From the NCBI GenBank assembly GCA_017881055.1, contig JADGRF010000267.1, positions 1 through 45,446 on the forward strand: a DNA stretch of 45,446 bases, written 5' to 3'. Positions 9,601 through 17,536 of this stretch are shown here, piece after piece (position 1 is the first letter of the stretch; each line of letters opens with the position of its first letter). The stretch comes from Sandaracinaceae bacterium (GTDB taxonomy: Bacteria > Myxococcota_A > Polyangia > Polyangiales > JAFGIB01). Both the position numbers and the translations under genes were made by a program. Below the pieces are notes generated by a model. That model had not been told where the DNA came from and did not search any database. It saw nothing but the letters and a program-made list of their open reading frames with translations.

Positions 9601-10422
9601 CACGCGATTCCAGCCGGCATGCGCCCCGACCATCACCACGTCGCGATCCGGGCTCGGCTGCCGATATGCCGCATCACGCAGCACGGGCGCGCCGTTCCAA
9701 TACACTTTCACTGCGCCACCCGCGCCCACCCACAGGCTGAGCGGGCGTGCCTTGTCGCTCTTCACGAACGTCTCCGCGACGCCGCACACGTTCTCCAGCG
9801 GGCGCAGGACCGCACCCATCGACACGAAGCCCGAGCGCACGATGTCCGGCAACTCACGCCACTCGACCAGGTGTTCGCGACCCTGGTAGTGCGCCAGAAG
9901 GTCGGGCGCCTCCATGCGCTTTTGCTCGGGCGGAGTCTCCGTGTCGAAGCCAGCTTTGCCTTCGTTGTCGAAGGGACCGATCACGCGAAAGTGCGTGACG
10001 TAGCCGAGGTCCTCGAAGCGCTTGTGCACCGCTTCGGGGTCACCGAGCCGCAGACGCGCTTGTGCGAGCATGGTCTCGACCTGCACGCGCCGATCTGCGG
10101 CGAGGCGCTTGTCCTTGGCGAGGCGCCCCAGCTGAGCAACCAGCAGCTTGGGCGTGCTCTCGTCCCAGTGGTCCCACAGCGTCAGCAGCGGAACGATGCC
10201 GCGTGGCTCCTTGCCGGCGCGCAGCACGCGCTCGACGAGCTTCGCATTCTCCGCGTCGACGGGATTCTTCGGAGACGACGCAGCGGGGCTGGGCGCCGCC
10301 GCGGCCGGAAGTGCGAGCAAGCTCGTCAGTACCAGGAGAGATGCGCGAGCGAGACCGCGCGCAACGCGTCTCCCTGCAACCGTGGTTTTATTCGTGGAAG
10401 GGGCCACTCGGGGCGGGATCAT
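6643..10422 (-). CDS. Giant TPR/DUF3857 protein with intact transglutaminase domain
   Basis: 1259 aa, Sec signal peptide (SLLVLTSLLALPAAAA), no lipobox. Order: helical repeats, jelly-roll domain (HFRVIGPFDNEGKAGFD, about 143-292), a long TPR array (about 360-660, e.g. DALRKALALKPQDADARELL), a DUF3857 beta domain (about 670-880), and a transglutaminase-like domain with GFGDCKDKAS (Cys953), FDHAITYV (His996) and LYLDGT (Asp1009), a complete Cys-His-Asp triad. A C-terminal beta domain follows. DUF3857 plus transglutaminase proteins are widespread periplasmic or surface proteins of mostly unknown substrate; here a peptidase, cross-linking or amide-cleaving role is possible. The stop overlaps the start of the degenerate paralog (ATGA). 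The OmpA-like gene ends 47 bp upstream, so the three may form one transcript. Confidence 0.85.
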   Translation of the reverse strand: MIPPRVAPSTNKTTVAGRRVARGLARASLLVLTSLLALPAAAAPSPAASSPKNPVDAENAKLVERVLRAGKEPRGIVPLLTLWDHWDESTPKLLVAQLGRLAKDKRLAADRRVQVETMLAQARLRLGDPEAVHKRFEDLGYVTHFRVIGPFDNEGKAGFDTETPPEQKRMEAPDLLAHYQGREHLVEWRELPDIVRSGFVSMGAVLRPLENVCGVAETFVKSDKARPLSLWVGAGGAVKVYWNGAPVLRDAAYRQPSPDRDVVMVGAHAGWNRVLVKVCTANGPWGFQLRLGDEHGDIAKGLGYATNTTTALDIAPGHEKLHMPKAPVAPLAWFEAELTAKDAARPPTLPSNAAKDAKLAELLADFARYLSLSGSDDPAERRAKQLAERAAELAPTVDDLELAAQLSEERAEVLRFTDRAVKLFPNDSSVLMMQASALASGPAPDDALPVLARIDAAGEHGSAAALLHANILHDLELPEAALALVAEQRARIGETPQMLRALAAAESDAAHPDRALGAREQLLALRYDDSDARHALIDDALARSETQHVLDHIDALRAITPGSARTLLYVAGLYDALGRDDMVLATYREAMALAPDAAGVYVAYARALLRTPEQQAATDALRKALALKPQDADARELLDSVKPEPRTDEAYAIATEELLGRRTQSGGYPYTILQDLEVRTVFDNGLGTTFRQLAVQVNDSEGARRFRTHSFQYDPDSQHVDLRLSRVYRKDGRVLESVRTYEEQLGEPWYRTYYDTRAVIVVFPDLEPGDVVEVRYRIDDVAHRNLYADYFGDVHMFQDFVPVLRSDYVLVTPISRQIYSNEPRFAGLTHTQQLDGKRRIDRYTALNVSALVSEEGMPGMTESSPFLHVSTYKSWQDVGRWWWGLVKDQLYADASLKRTVADLVKDATSTRQKVERIHDWAVGHTRYVALEFGIHGFLPYRVPLIVQRGFGDCKDKASLMYTMLREAGIDARLVLVRTRHNGAVEDMPASLAVFDHAITYVPELDLYLDGTAEHSGITELPSEDQGVMVLQVWPDGAELKRTPILAADQNRRTRTLAVQLSADGSARVDGDEEVTGDEAAGYRDYYQAVGTRAERFERTLGELYPGVELQSQRFEPLGELGKPVRYSYRIRVPEFGRWSGSELEVPPSVLGDLVRNMARTPTRVQPLDLSIARTYVEERTIELPSGLRADSLPAGGEASSEWGKLLLRYSLQKSSVKAHTEFTLVRARVTASEYPAFRRWIEQADQLLRQRIGVRRGEP

Positions 10423-10469
10423 GGCACGCCTGCACCCCTACCTGCACGCGCAACGCCGGTGCAACGCGT

Positions 10470-11981
10470 TTACGGCGCGCCGCCGTAGGCAGGCAGCACG
10501 AGGTCCGCGCCGTCGTCGTCCGCCCCGAGCGGCTCGACCGGCACCGTCGAGCCGTCGCCCGACCGTTCCGTAGACGCAGACAGCACGTGCACGCGAGAAG
10601 CTTTCAGTGTGGCCGCGAAGAAGCTGGCAAGCTTCTGCGCGCGCGCTTCGGCCAGCCGAGCGTGCGTACCGGTGCCGCCGCTCGCGGCGTGGAGCTTTAC
10701 CGCTACGTCGCCGTGAGGAAACGCAGCCAGCAGATCGCGCAGCGGCGCCAGCTTGCGGCTCGCCGCGGGAGCCAGCGCAGCACCACCGCGCACGAACGCT
10801 GCGGGCAACGGGATGGTCAGGCCGCTCCGACCGCGCACGCGCGACACGGAGAAGCCAAGCTCCTCGGTGCGCGCAACCAGGTCATCCACCTGCTCCGGCG
10901 TCGTGACCGCAGCCGCGGCTCGCGCGGACCCGAGCGCGCACAGAGCGGCGGCGAGCGCACGCTGGCTCGCCAGCAAGCCGACTGACGCCGTCGGCTTGCG
11001 CTCGTGCTGCTCGCTGACGACCGCGGCGATGGCTTGCTCCGCCTCTGTCAGCTGCAACTGTTTCGCGCCCAGGGCGCGTGCCGCCGAGAGCGTGAGTCTC
11101 GCCCGCCCCACCAGAAACTCGCGAGCAGCAGCGCGCTCCGGCGCGTTCGAGACGGCGCGTGCATCGTCCCGCTCCAGCTCGGCGAACGCGCGCCGTGCTC
11201 TTTCCGCCGCCAGCTTCGCCGCGTTCGTGGACGCCCGCTCCGCTGCCAGCTGGCGACGCTCGGCCTCGGCCTTGGCGCTGGCCTTTTCCGCAGCCAGCAC
11301 GCGTGCTTCGAGCGCGACGCGCTGACGTTCGAGTGCGATGCGATCGGCCTCGGCCACGGCGGCGTCGAGCAGCAGCTGGGCGCGCAGCGCGCCGTCGCCG
11401 CGCTCATCCGCGCTGCGCGCTAGACGCACATCGGCCTGCGCGCGCTCGGCCCGCGCGAAGAAGTCCGGCGCTAGCCTGCGCAACCGTTCGAGCTCCGCTC
11501 GACTCAGGGCACGCGTCGTGTCGAGAACAGCAGCTGCAGTGCGTGCAGCTGCTGCCGTCTGCGCGTCGGCCTCGGCCTGCGTGACGGCGCCGGATAGCTC
11601 ACGCAACGCCGCGTCGGCATCTGCGCGCGCAATCAAGCGATCGGCGAGGGACAGTGCCGCCCATGCGCTCTGCTTTTGACGGACCTCCCGTGCGTCCCTG
11701 TGGTCGAGAGCGGCCTGCGTGGCCGCAGCAATCGCTCGACCGGCGCTGTCGAGCACCGCTGACGCGACCGCCGCATGTACGCGCCCGCGCAGCTCTTTCA
11801 CGAGCGCCGACAGCTCGTCGATGCCGGGATCGAGACGTGCTCCGCCGCCGCGCAGGAGCGACGCGAGCGACGTGCCCGCCTGCGCCGGAGCATCGTCTGC
11901 GCGCGCGCACGCAGCCTGCCCCGCGATCAGCAGCACGATCGAAAGCAGGACGTGCACAGCGCAGCTCACGCGACGCGTCAT
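10470..11981 (-). CDS. Periplasmic coiled-coil protein with OmpA-like C-terminus
   Basis: 503 aa from the ATG at 11981; an in-frame start at 12020 exists but would put 13 extra residues before the signal peptide (VHVLLSIVLLIAGQAACA). The middle (about 60-330) is a very Ala/Arg/Glu-rich helix, probably coiled coil (e.g. EARVLAAEKASAKAEAERR), which would span the periplasm. The last 130 residues resemble an OmpA/MotB peptidoglycan-binding domain: GGAALAPAASRKLAPLRDLL, VAVKLHAA, then ARLAEARAQKLASFF. The Arg of the family's LSxxRA motif is present, but the Asp normally found in the HTD segment is Ala (LHAA), so peptidoglycan binding is uncertain. It lies upstream of the transglutaminase pair on the same strand, suggesting an envelope role. 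Confidence 0.7.
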   Translation of the reverse strand: MTRRVSCAVHVLLSIVLLIAGQAACARADDAPAQAGTSLASLLRGGGARLDPGIDELSALVKELRGRVHAAVASAVLDSAGRAIAAATQAALDHRDAREVRQKQSAWAALSLADRLIARADADAALRELSGAVTQAEADAQTAAAARTAAAVLDTTRALSRAELERLRRLAPDFFARAERAQADVRLARSADERGDGALRAQLLLDAAVAEADRIALERQRVALEARVLAAEKASAKAEAERRQLAAERASTNAAKLAAERARRAFAELERDDARAVSNAPERAAAREFLVGRARLTLSAARALGAKQLQLTEAEQAIAAVVSEQHERKPTASVGLLASQRALAAALCALGSARAAAAVTTPEQVDDLVARTEELGFSVSRVRGRSGLTIPLPAAFVRGGAALAPAASRKLAPLRDLLAAFPHGDVAVKLHAASGGTGTHARLAEARAQKLASFFAATLKASRVHVLSASTERSGDGSTVPVEPLGADDDGADLVLPAYGGAP

Positions 11982-12116
11982 GACTCGTGCACCGGTGCCA
12001 CGGGGCTCATCGAAGCACACTCGGATCTCCGAGAAAAGCCCGAGCCCCGACGCCGTGCGAGAAAGCGCCGCTCACGCGACGACGCGCGCACGATGTGATA
12101 TGGCAGGCCGCTATTC

Positions 12117-12122
12117 AAGGAG
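12117..12122 (+). promoter_or_regulatory. Ribosome binding site fixing the phosphotransferase start
   Basis: AAGGAG, 7 nt before the ATG at 12130. The open frame continues far upstream over the divergent OmpA-like gene, so this site is what decides the start. The 148-bp gap from 11982 to 12129 must hold promoters for both divergent genes; I see no clear consensus boxes. A 5-bp perfect hairpin (CTCGG-ATCT-CCGAG, 12020-12033) lies there too. Confidence 0.7.
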
Positions 12123-12129
12123 CACGAGC

Positions 12130-13197
12130 ATGAGTGACGCGGTCGATGGCACCCGCGACGTGAGACCCGGCGAAGAGGTCGATGCGGGCGCGCTGGAGCG
12201 CTTCTTCGCGGCGCACGTACCCGAGCTCGCGGGCAAGCCCGTGCACGTGAAGCAGTTCCCGGGCGGACACTCCAACCTCACCTACTTGCTCACGGTCGGC
12301 GATCGCGAAGTCGTGATGCGCCGCCCGCCGTTCGGCACCAAGGTCAAGAGCGCCCACGACATGGGCCGCGAACATCGCATCCTGCGCGCGCTCTCACCCG
12401 TGTACGCGCAAGCGCCGAAGCCGCTCGCCTACAGCGAGGACCCCGCCGTGATGGGCGCACCGTTCTACGTGATGGAGCGCTTGCGCGGCGTGATCATCCG
12501 CAAGGACGTACCCGAAGGCCTGGGCATCGATGCAACCAAGCTCGGCGCGCTCTGCCGCAACCTCGTGGACTGCCTCGCCGACCTGCACGCGCTCGACTAC
12601 AAAGCCATCGGCCTCACCGACATGAGCAAAGGCGACGGCTACGTCGAGCGCCAAATCAAAGGCTGGACCGAGCGCTACAAGAAATCGCAGACCGACGAAG
12701 TCGCGGTGGTCGAGCAGGTCGCGGCGTGGCTCGAGCGCACGCGGCCCGCAGACAGCGGCGCTACGCTGATCCACAACGACTTCAAGTTCGACAACGTCGT
12801 GCTCGATCCGAAGGAGCCCACGCGCATCCTCGGCGTGCTCGACTGGGAGATGTCGACGATCGGCGATCCGTTGATGGATCTCGGCACGTTCATCAGCTAT
12901 TGGGTGGAGCCCACCGACACGGCCATGATGCAGTACTTCCGCAACGGCCCGAGCGACCAGCCCGGCGCGTGGAACCGTGCGCAGCTCGTCGATCGCTACC
13001 GCGAGCGCTCCGGCCGCGACGTCAAGCGCCCCGAGTTCTACTACGTGTTCGGCTTGTTCAAGACCGCGATCGTGATTCAACAGATCTACTACCGCTATCG
13101 CCAAGGCCTGACCAAGGACGAGCGCTTCTCGGTCTTCGGCATCGGCGTGCAAACCCTGTGCGAGCAGGCCGCGCACACCCTCGAAAAGCTCGGCTGA
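12130..13197 (+). CDS. APH-fold phosphotransferase, ACAD10/11 N-domain type
   Basis: 355 aa. Aminoglycoside-phosphotransferase/choline-kinase fold of the type that is fused to acyl-CoA dehydrogenases in ACAD10/ACAD11 and stands alone in many bacteria. Visible: N-lobe nucleotide loop region (QFPGGHSNLTYLL), VVMRRPPFG with the ATP-binding Arg/Lys, the catalytic loop LIHNDFKFDNVVLD (Brenner motif HxDxxxxN) and the metal site VLDWEMSTIGDPLMDLG. Known members with this sequence type act on hydroxyacyl-CoA or are annotated only as phosphotransferase family; the substrate here is unknown. The start is fixed by an AAGGAG site. The next gene begins 6 bp after the stop, so they are probably co-transcribed, though no functional link is evident. 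Confidence 0.85.
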   Translation: MSDAVDGTRDVRPGEEVDAGALERFFAAHVPELAGKPVHVKQFPGGHSNLTYLLTVGDREVVMRRPPFGTKVKSAHDMGREHRILRALSPVYAQAPKPLAYSEDPAVMGAPFYVMERLRGVIIRKDVPEGLGIDATKLGALCRNLVDCLADLHALDYKAIGLTDMSKGDGYVERQIKGWTERYKKSQTDEVAVVEQVAAWLERTRPADSGATLIHNDFKFDNVVLDPKEPTRILGVLDWEMSTIGDPLMDLGTFISYWVEPTDTAMMQYFRNGPSDQPGAWNRAQLVDRYRERSGRDVKRPEFYYVFGLFKTAIVIQQIYYRYRQGLTKDERFSVFGIGVQTLCEQAAHTLEKLG

Positions 13198-13203
13198 GCT
13201 TCC

Positions 13204-14901
13204 GTGACCACTCCATCCGACGCGACACAGCCGAGTGCGCTCCGCTGGCGCCTGCCAGCGCTGGCGCTCTGCACGTTCGCGTACCTGTACGTCTTTCCGT
13301 ACCAAGCGTCGCTCAACAACCCGAACGAGAACGTGCGCTTCTACATGACCGCATCGCTCGCGGAGCTCGGTCGCTACGACATCGACATGCCGCGCGAGCG
13401 CTGGGGCTGGGTGAACGACGGCGCCGTGCACGGCGGGCACTTCTGGAGCGTGAAGGCTCCAGGCACGACGTTCTCGGGCGTGCCGGGCTACTTCGTCTAC
13501 GACAAGCTGAGCCGCGCGCTCGGCCACGCGTTCGATCGCACCGAGGCGCTCTGGGTGTGTCGCGTCACGGGCTGCGTGCTGCCAACGCTCGTCTTCGCGT
13601 TCTACTTCTTCGGCTGGCTTTCGCGCCACGCGCGCCATGGCGTTGCAGTTGTCACGGTGTTCGTGTCCACGCTGCTCGGCTCGCTCTTGTACGGCTACGG
13701 CATGATGTTCGTGAGCCACACGACCAGCGCCGCAGTTTCGTTCGCTACGTTCATGGTGCTCTACTCGATTCGGCACGCGGAGCGCGAGCCAACGGTCGGC
13801 GCGGCTGTGCTCGCGGGCCTCGGCTGCGCAGGCGCGACGTTCTTCGAGTATCCGGGCCTGGCCTGCTCGCTACCGCTGGCCATCTACGGCGCGTACGTGC
13901 TGCGCAAGCCGAGGTTGATCGCGGCGTTCGCGCTCGGTGGTGTCATGCCGGCGCTCGTCATGATGCACTTTCAGTGGCGCGCGTTCGGTAGCCCGTTCAC
14001 ACCCGGACACTTGTTCGTGGAGAACGCCTCGTTTCGCGCCGCACACCACCAAGGCTTGTACGGCGCAGTCGGCCCGAGCGCCGCGGCGCTCTACGGCTTG
14101 CTGGTCGACCCCGGCGCGGGCCTGTTCCCTATGACGCCGCTGCTCCTGTTCGCGCTGCCGGGCCTGTATCGCCTGTTGCGCGATCCCGCGCGGCGCGCCG
14201 ACGCGATCGCCGTGCTCGCGATCGTGCTGCTGAGCGTGCTGGCGATCTCGTCGATGAACAACTGGCGCGGTGGCTGGACGGTCGGCGCGCGCTACCTCGC
14301 GCTGTGCATCCCGTTCCTCGCGTGGCCCGCGCTCGTCGAGCTCGACGCGCTGGCCGATCGTCTGCCGCTGATGGCGGCAGGCAGCGCGATCGGCGCCACG
14401 GCCGTGGGCCTCGTCGCGTCCGGCATTCCTTCGGCCTACTACCCGCACCTGCCGCCCGAGATCACACGGCCTTTGCCGCAGGTGTATCGCGTGCTGATCG
14501 AGCACGGCTACGCGCCCATGAACGCCGCGGCGCTGTTCGGTGCGTACGGCGGCGCGACCATGCTGCCCCTTTTGCTGGGCGCGCTGGTCGCGCTCGGGCT
14601 GTGCATTGCCAGCGTGCCGCTCGCGCTGCGTTCGCGCGCGAGTGGCGTCGCAGTCGTGTGTGCGCTCGTGCTGAGCATCCCGCTGTTCATGCCGATGAAG
14701 CACGCGAGAGGCGTGCCCGAAGCCGTCGCCTTCATCACGCGCCGCTTCTGGCCCGCGGGCCACGACGCCGTCGCGCGCCTGCGCGATACTCTGAAGGCCG
14801 AAGCGAGCCCGAGCGCGGACCAGCTAGCGCGCTTGGCCGCGCTGTACCGCGAAGAGGGACGTCTTCCGGAAGCCGAGCGCGCCCAGCGCGGCAAACTCTG
14901 A
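13204..14901 (+). CDS. Polytopic membrane protein, GT-C glycosyltransferase-like
   Basis: 565 aa starting with GTG, 6 bp after the previous stop. About ten hydrophobic segments are visible (e.g. CTFAYLYVFPY, VVTVFVSTLLGSLLYGYG, AIAVLAIVLLSVLAIS, LLLGALVALGLCIASV). The first periplasmic loop carries acidic residues and HFWSVKAPGTTFSGVPGY, similar to the loop of GT-C transferases of the mannosyl-/arabinosyltransferase type, which use lipid-phosphate sugar donors at the membrane. The C-terminus (LARLAALYREEGRLPEAERA) is a TPR-like helix pair in the cytoplasm or periplasm. The glycosyltransferase assignment is by layout, not by a certain motif; a multi-spanning protein of unknown function is the cautious reading. 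Confidence 0.65.
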   Translation: MTTPSDATQPSALRWRLPALALCTFAYLYVFPYQASLNNPNENVRFYMTASLAELGRYDIDMPRERWGWVNDGAVHGGHFWSVKAPGTTFSGVPGYFVYDKLSRALGHAFDRTEALWVCRVTGCVLPTLVFAFYFFGWLSRHARHGVAVVTVFVSTLLGSLLYGYGMMFVSHTTSAAVSFATFMVLYSIRHAEREPTVGAAVLAGLGCAGATFFEYPGLACSLPLAIYGAYVLRKPRLIAAFALGGVMPALVMMHFQWRAFGSPFTPGHLFVENASFRAAHHQGLYGAVGPSAAALYGLLVDPGAGLFPMTPLLLFALPGLYRLLRDPARRADAIAVLAIVLLSVLAISSMNNWRGGWTVGARYLALCIPFLAWPALVELDALADRLPLMAAGSAIGATAVGLVASGIPSAYYPHLPPEITRPLPQVYRVLIEHGYAPMNAAALFGAYGGATMLPLLLGALVALGLCIASVPLALRSRASGVAVVCALVLSIPLFMPMKHARGVPEAVAFITRRFWPAGHDAVARLRDTLKAEASPSADQLARLAALYREEGRLPEAERAQRGKL

Positions 14902-14936
14902 ACAGTTTCGGGGCTGCAAGAACGCAGCGAGGTCTC

Positions 14937-15185
14937 GTGTCAGCGCCGGTGCGCGCGGCCGACGAGCACCTGTCGCGACTCGAAGAGCTCAACCTCCCGC
15001 TCTACGCTGATCACGCGCGCCTGTTGCGCACCGCCTGCGCTGAAGCCGAGCACGCGGACGAAGCCGCCGCGTGGACACGCGCCGGGTGCGAGGCAATGCG
15101 CGCACGTGGCATGCAAAACCCGATCGCGTTCGCTCGCTTGTATGCGCCGAGCTACGACGGAGCTGCGCACGCCGAGACCCAGTAA
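14937..15185 (+). CDS. Small hypothetical helical protein
   Basis: 82 aa from a GTG. The sequence (RLEELNLPLYADHARLL, AAWTRAGCEAMRARGM) has the balanced composition of a real helical protein and looks like the tail of a TPR or regulatory protein. It follows the membrane protein by 35 bp in a different frame. It might be an independent small gene, or the displaced C-terminus of the 565-aa protein after a frameshift, since that protein also ends in a TPR-like helix pair. No Shine-Dalgarno sequence is obvious, and the frame stays open upstream inside the previous gene, so the start is uncertain. Confidence 0.35.
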   Translation: MSAPVRAADEHLSRLEELNLPLYADHARLLRTACAEAEHADEAAAWTRAGCEAMRARGMQNPIAFARLYAPSYDGAAHAETQ

Positions 15186-15320
15186 GCTCAAAGGACTATT
15201 GAACTTCGAGCGCAAAAGTGCGAGACGAATCGCGCGGCACGATCGCTCGATCTAGCGGTTCTAACGGCATGTCATCGGCGTGCCCCGCGGCCCAATCGTC
15301 CCACGCAAAGGATTGCTCGC

Positions 15321-17465
15321 ATGTCGCTCGCCCGTGAGTGTGCTCGGTCGGGGTCCCCTGACCTCACGTTGTTCGCACGCGCCGCTCTGTATACGACACT
15401 CTGCGTTACCGGCTCGCTCTTCGCAGTGCAGCCCGTAGCGGCACAAGACGGGGCTTCGCTGTCAGCCGGCGCCGCGGTGTCGACCGGGAGCGCACCGGTC
15501 TCGGTCGTCGAGACTGACACGAGCAAGAAGGCGGAACGACCCGGCGCCGCCAGCCAAGCTGCAGATCAAGCTGGCGACCAAGCCAAAGACGACGCCGCTG
15601 CCGAGAAGCTGCCGTGGGACCTCCTGCATCGCCGCTACAATACCTGGTACGGCCCGAGCGGCGGCCTGTTCCTCGTCGACGGCAGCACCGGTGAAGTTGG
15701 CGCGCTGCGCGTTTCGCTCGGGCTCGGCCTGTACTCCGGCGACAGCGTGCTCTTGCGTCACGATCACGTCGAGCAGGACCAGCAGGTGCTCGCGCTGTCC
15801 TGGACGGCGGCCAAGCTGTTCGAGGTCTACGCCACGCTCGCCAACATGAGCACCGCGACCAGCCTGCCCAAGGCCGACACGCAGACCAGCCTCGGCGACA
15901 TGGCGATCGGCGGGAAAGTCGGCGGCAAGGTCGCGCCGCTCTTCTACGTGAGCGGCGACCTGCGCGCTGCGTTTGCGAACCAGGTCGGCGGTGGCGGCAC
16001 CACGCTCGGCGCGACCAATTTGGGTCTACGCGGTGAGCTCAGCGCGCACTTCGAAGAGCTGTCGCAACCTTTGCCGTTGGTCGTGCGTCTCAACGTCGGC
16101 TACCTGTTCGACAACACGAGCCAGATCGTCTCCGACATCGAGGACACGCGCTACTCGAAGCTGAACCCGCCGGTCGCAGCGCAAGCCAACGAGACGCGAC
16201 ACCTGGTGAACCGCTTCGAGCGCCTGGCCATGGGCATCAACCGGCTCGATCGCATGACCTTCGGGTTGGGCCTCGAAATGCCGCTCGAAGTCAGCGAGCG
16301 CTTCTACATGCATCCGCTCGTCGAGTGGCGCATCGACGTGCCGGTCAACCGTCAGGGCTACGACTGCCCGTTCGTGAAGAACGCGCCGAGTGGCACGACG
16401 AGCACCGCGCAAGACTCCTGCTACGAGCGCACATCGAGCAGCGCGTTCCCGATGAACCTCGCGCTCGGCGTGCGCGCGGTACCGCCGATCCGCGGCGTGT
16501 CGGTGCTGCTCGGCGTCGACTTCGGCTTGAAGGGCACGAACCGCTTCGTGCGTGAGCTCTCGCCCAACCTGCCGTACCGCTTGCTGCTCGCGCTCTCGTA
16601 CGACTACGACGCGCGCCCGGTCGCGCCGCCGCCCGCACCCCCTGCGCCCGAGCCCAAAGCGCCGCCCACCGGTCGCGTGCAGGGCACCGTGACCTCGAGC
16701 GAAGGCGGTCCTGTCGCGGGCGCCATCGTCAGCTTCGTCGACCACGACGTGTCGGCGGTGGCCTCGAGCAGTGACGGTCACTTCATCAGCGAGGCCTTTG
16801 CGCCCGGTGAAGTGCACATGGAGGCGAGCCATCCGGACTACGAGCCCGCGCAGTGCGGCAGCGTGATCCCCGACCTCGGCGGCAACGTCGAAGCGCAGTG
16901 CGTGCTCACGCCGAAAGCGCGCGCGGGCGGCTTCCGCGGCCACGTGATCGACGCCTGGGGCGCACCGGTCAGCGGCGCGCGCGTGCAGCTGGGCGGCCCG
17001 ACCACGGCGTCTGCAACCAGCGACGTGCGCGGCAATTTCGAAGCCGCTAACCTGCAGCCCGGTGACTACGCCGTGCGCACCGAGGCCGACGGCTACTTCG
17101 TCCGGCTCTCGAAAGCCGCGCTCGAAGCGCGCACCACCGGCACGCTCGACCTCACCTTGATACAGAAGCCGATCGAGCCCCGCATCTCCGTCACCGGCCA
17201 GACCATCGTCGCCAAGAACCTCAAGTTCGTCGGCGCCACCACCGAGCTGGACGACGCCGGCGCCGAGAGCGTCGCCGAAATCGCCGACTTGATGCTCACG
17301 CGCACCGACATGAGCATCCGCATTCAGGGCTACGGCGACGACGCCGTGGCGCTGAGCCGCGCGCTGCTGATCAAGCAGCGCCTGGTCGACGCCGGGGTCC
17401 CCGAGAGCCGCCTCGAAGCGATCGGCGGCGGCAGGAGCCGCGTCGCGATCACGATCAACCGGTAG
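15321..17465 (+). CDS. OmpA-family outer membrane protein with carboxypeptidase-regulatory-like repeats
   Basis: 714 aa. Long signal peptide ending VQPVAAQDG; a low-complexity Ala/Asp linker to about 90; a beta-rich segment of about 340 residues (GALRVSLGLGLYSGDSVLL, LVVRLNVGYLFDN, VSVLLGVDFGLKG) that looks like an outer-membrane barrel; a Pro-rich hinge (VAPPPAPPAPEPKAPPTG, about 433-450); two carboxypeptidase-regulatory-like beta sandwiches (about 451-530 and 535-595, each with GxVxDxxGxPVxGAxV); and an OmpA-like C-terminus (about 620-714) with IQGYGDDAVALSRALL and GVPESRLEAIGGGRSR. The family ties the outer membrane to peptidoglycan. An AAAGGA site lies about 8 nt before the ATG. It is followed by a short hairpin and a small lipoprotein gene. 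Confidence 0.8.
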   Translation: MSLARECARSGSPDLTLFARAALYTTLCVTGSLFAVQPVAAQDGASLSAGAAVSTGSAPVSVVETDTSKKAERPGAASQAADQAGDQAKDDAAAEKLPWDLLHRRYNTWYGPSGGLFLVDGSTGEVGALRVSLGLGLYSGDSVLLRHDHVEQDQQVLALSWTAAKLFEVYATLANMSTATSLPKADTQTSLGDMAIGGKVGGKVAPLFYVSGDLRAAFANQVGGGGTTLGATNLGLRGELSAHFEELSQPLPLVVRLNVGYLFDNTSQIVSDIEDTRYSKLNPPVAAQANETRHLVNRFERLAMGINRLDRMTFGLGLEMPLEVSERFYMHPLVEWRIDVPVNRQGYDCPFVKNAPSGTTSTAQDSCYERTSSSAFPMNLALGVRAVPPIRGVSVLLGVDFGLKGTNRFVRELSPNLPYRLLLALSYDYDARPVAPPPAPPAPEPKAPPTGRVQGTVTSSEGGPVAGAIVSFVDHDVSAVASSSDGHFISEAFAPGEVHMEASHPDYEPAQCGSVIPDLGGNVEAQCVLTPKARAGGFRGHVIDAWGAPVSGARVQLGGPTTASATSDVRGNFEAANLQPGDYAVRTEADGYFVRLSKAALEARTTGTLDLTLIQKPIEPRISVTGQTIVAKNLKFVGATTELDDAGAESVAEIADLMLTRTDMSIRIQGYGDDAVALSRALLIKQRLVDAGVPESRLEAIGGGRSRVAITINR

Positions 17466-17490
17466 ACGCACCGGCAGACGCAGCTGGCGG

Positions 17491-17506
17491 GGCGGCCGAG
17501 ACCGCC
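17491..17506 (+). terminator. Possible weak terminator hairpin
   Basis: GGCGG-CCGAGA-CCGCC, a 5-bp stem with a 6-base loop 25 bp after the OmpA-family stop, followed by TTCCCCTTTG. There is no good U-tract, so it is at most a weak terminator. Confidence 0.25.
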
Positions 17507-17536
17507 TTCCCCTTTGCAATCGAGCTTGGGTTTGGC

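Noticed and set aside
11719..12129. N-terminal extension of the phosphotransferase
   Set aside because: It would overlap the divergent OmpA-like gene, is Arg/Ser-rich, and an AAGGAG site precedes the ATG at 12130.
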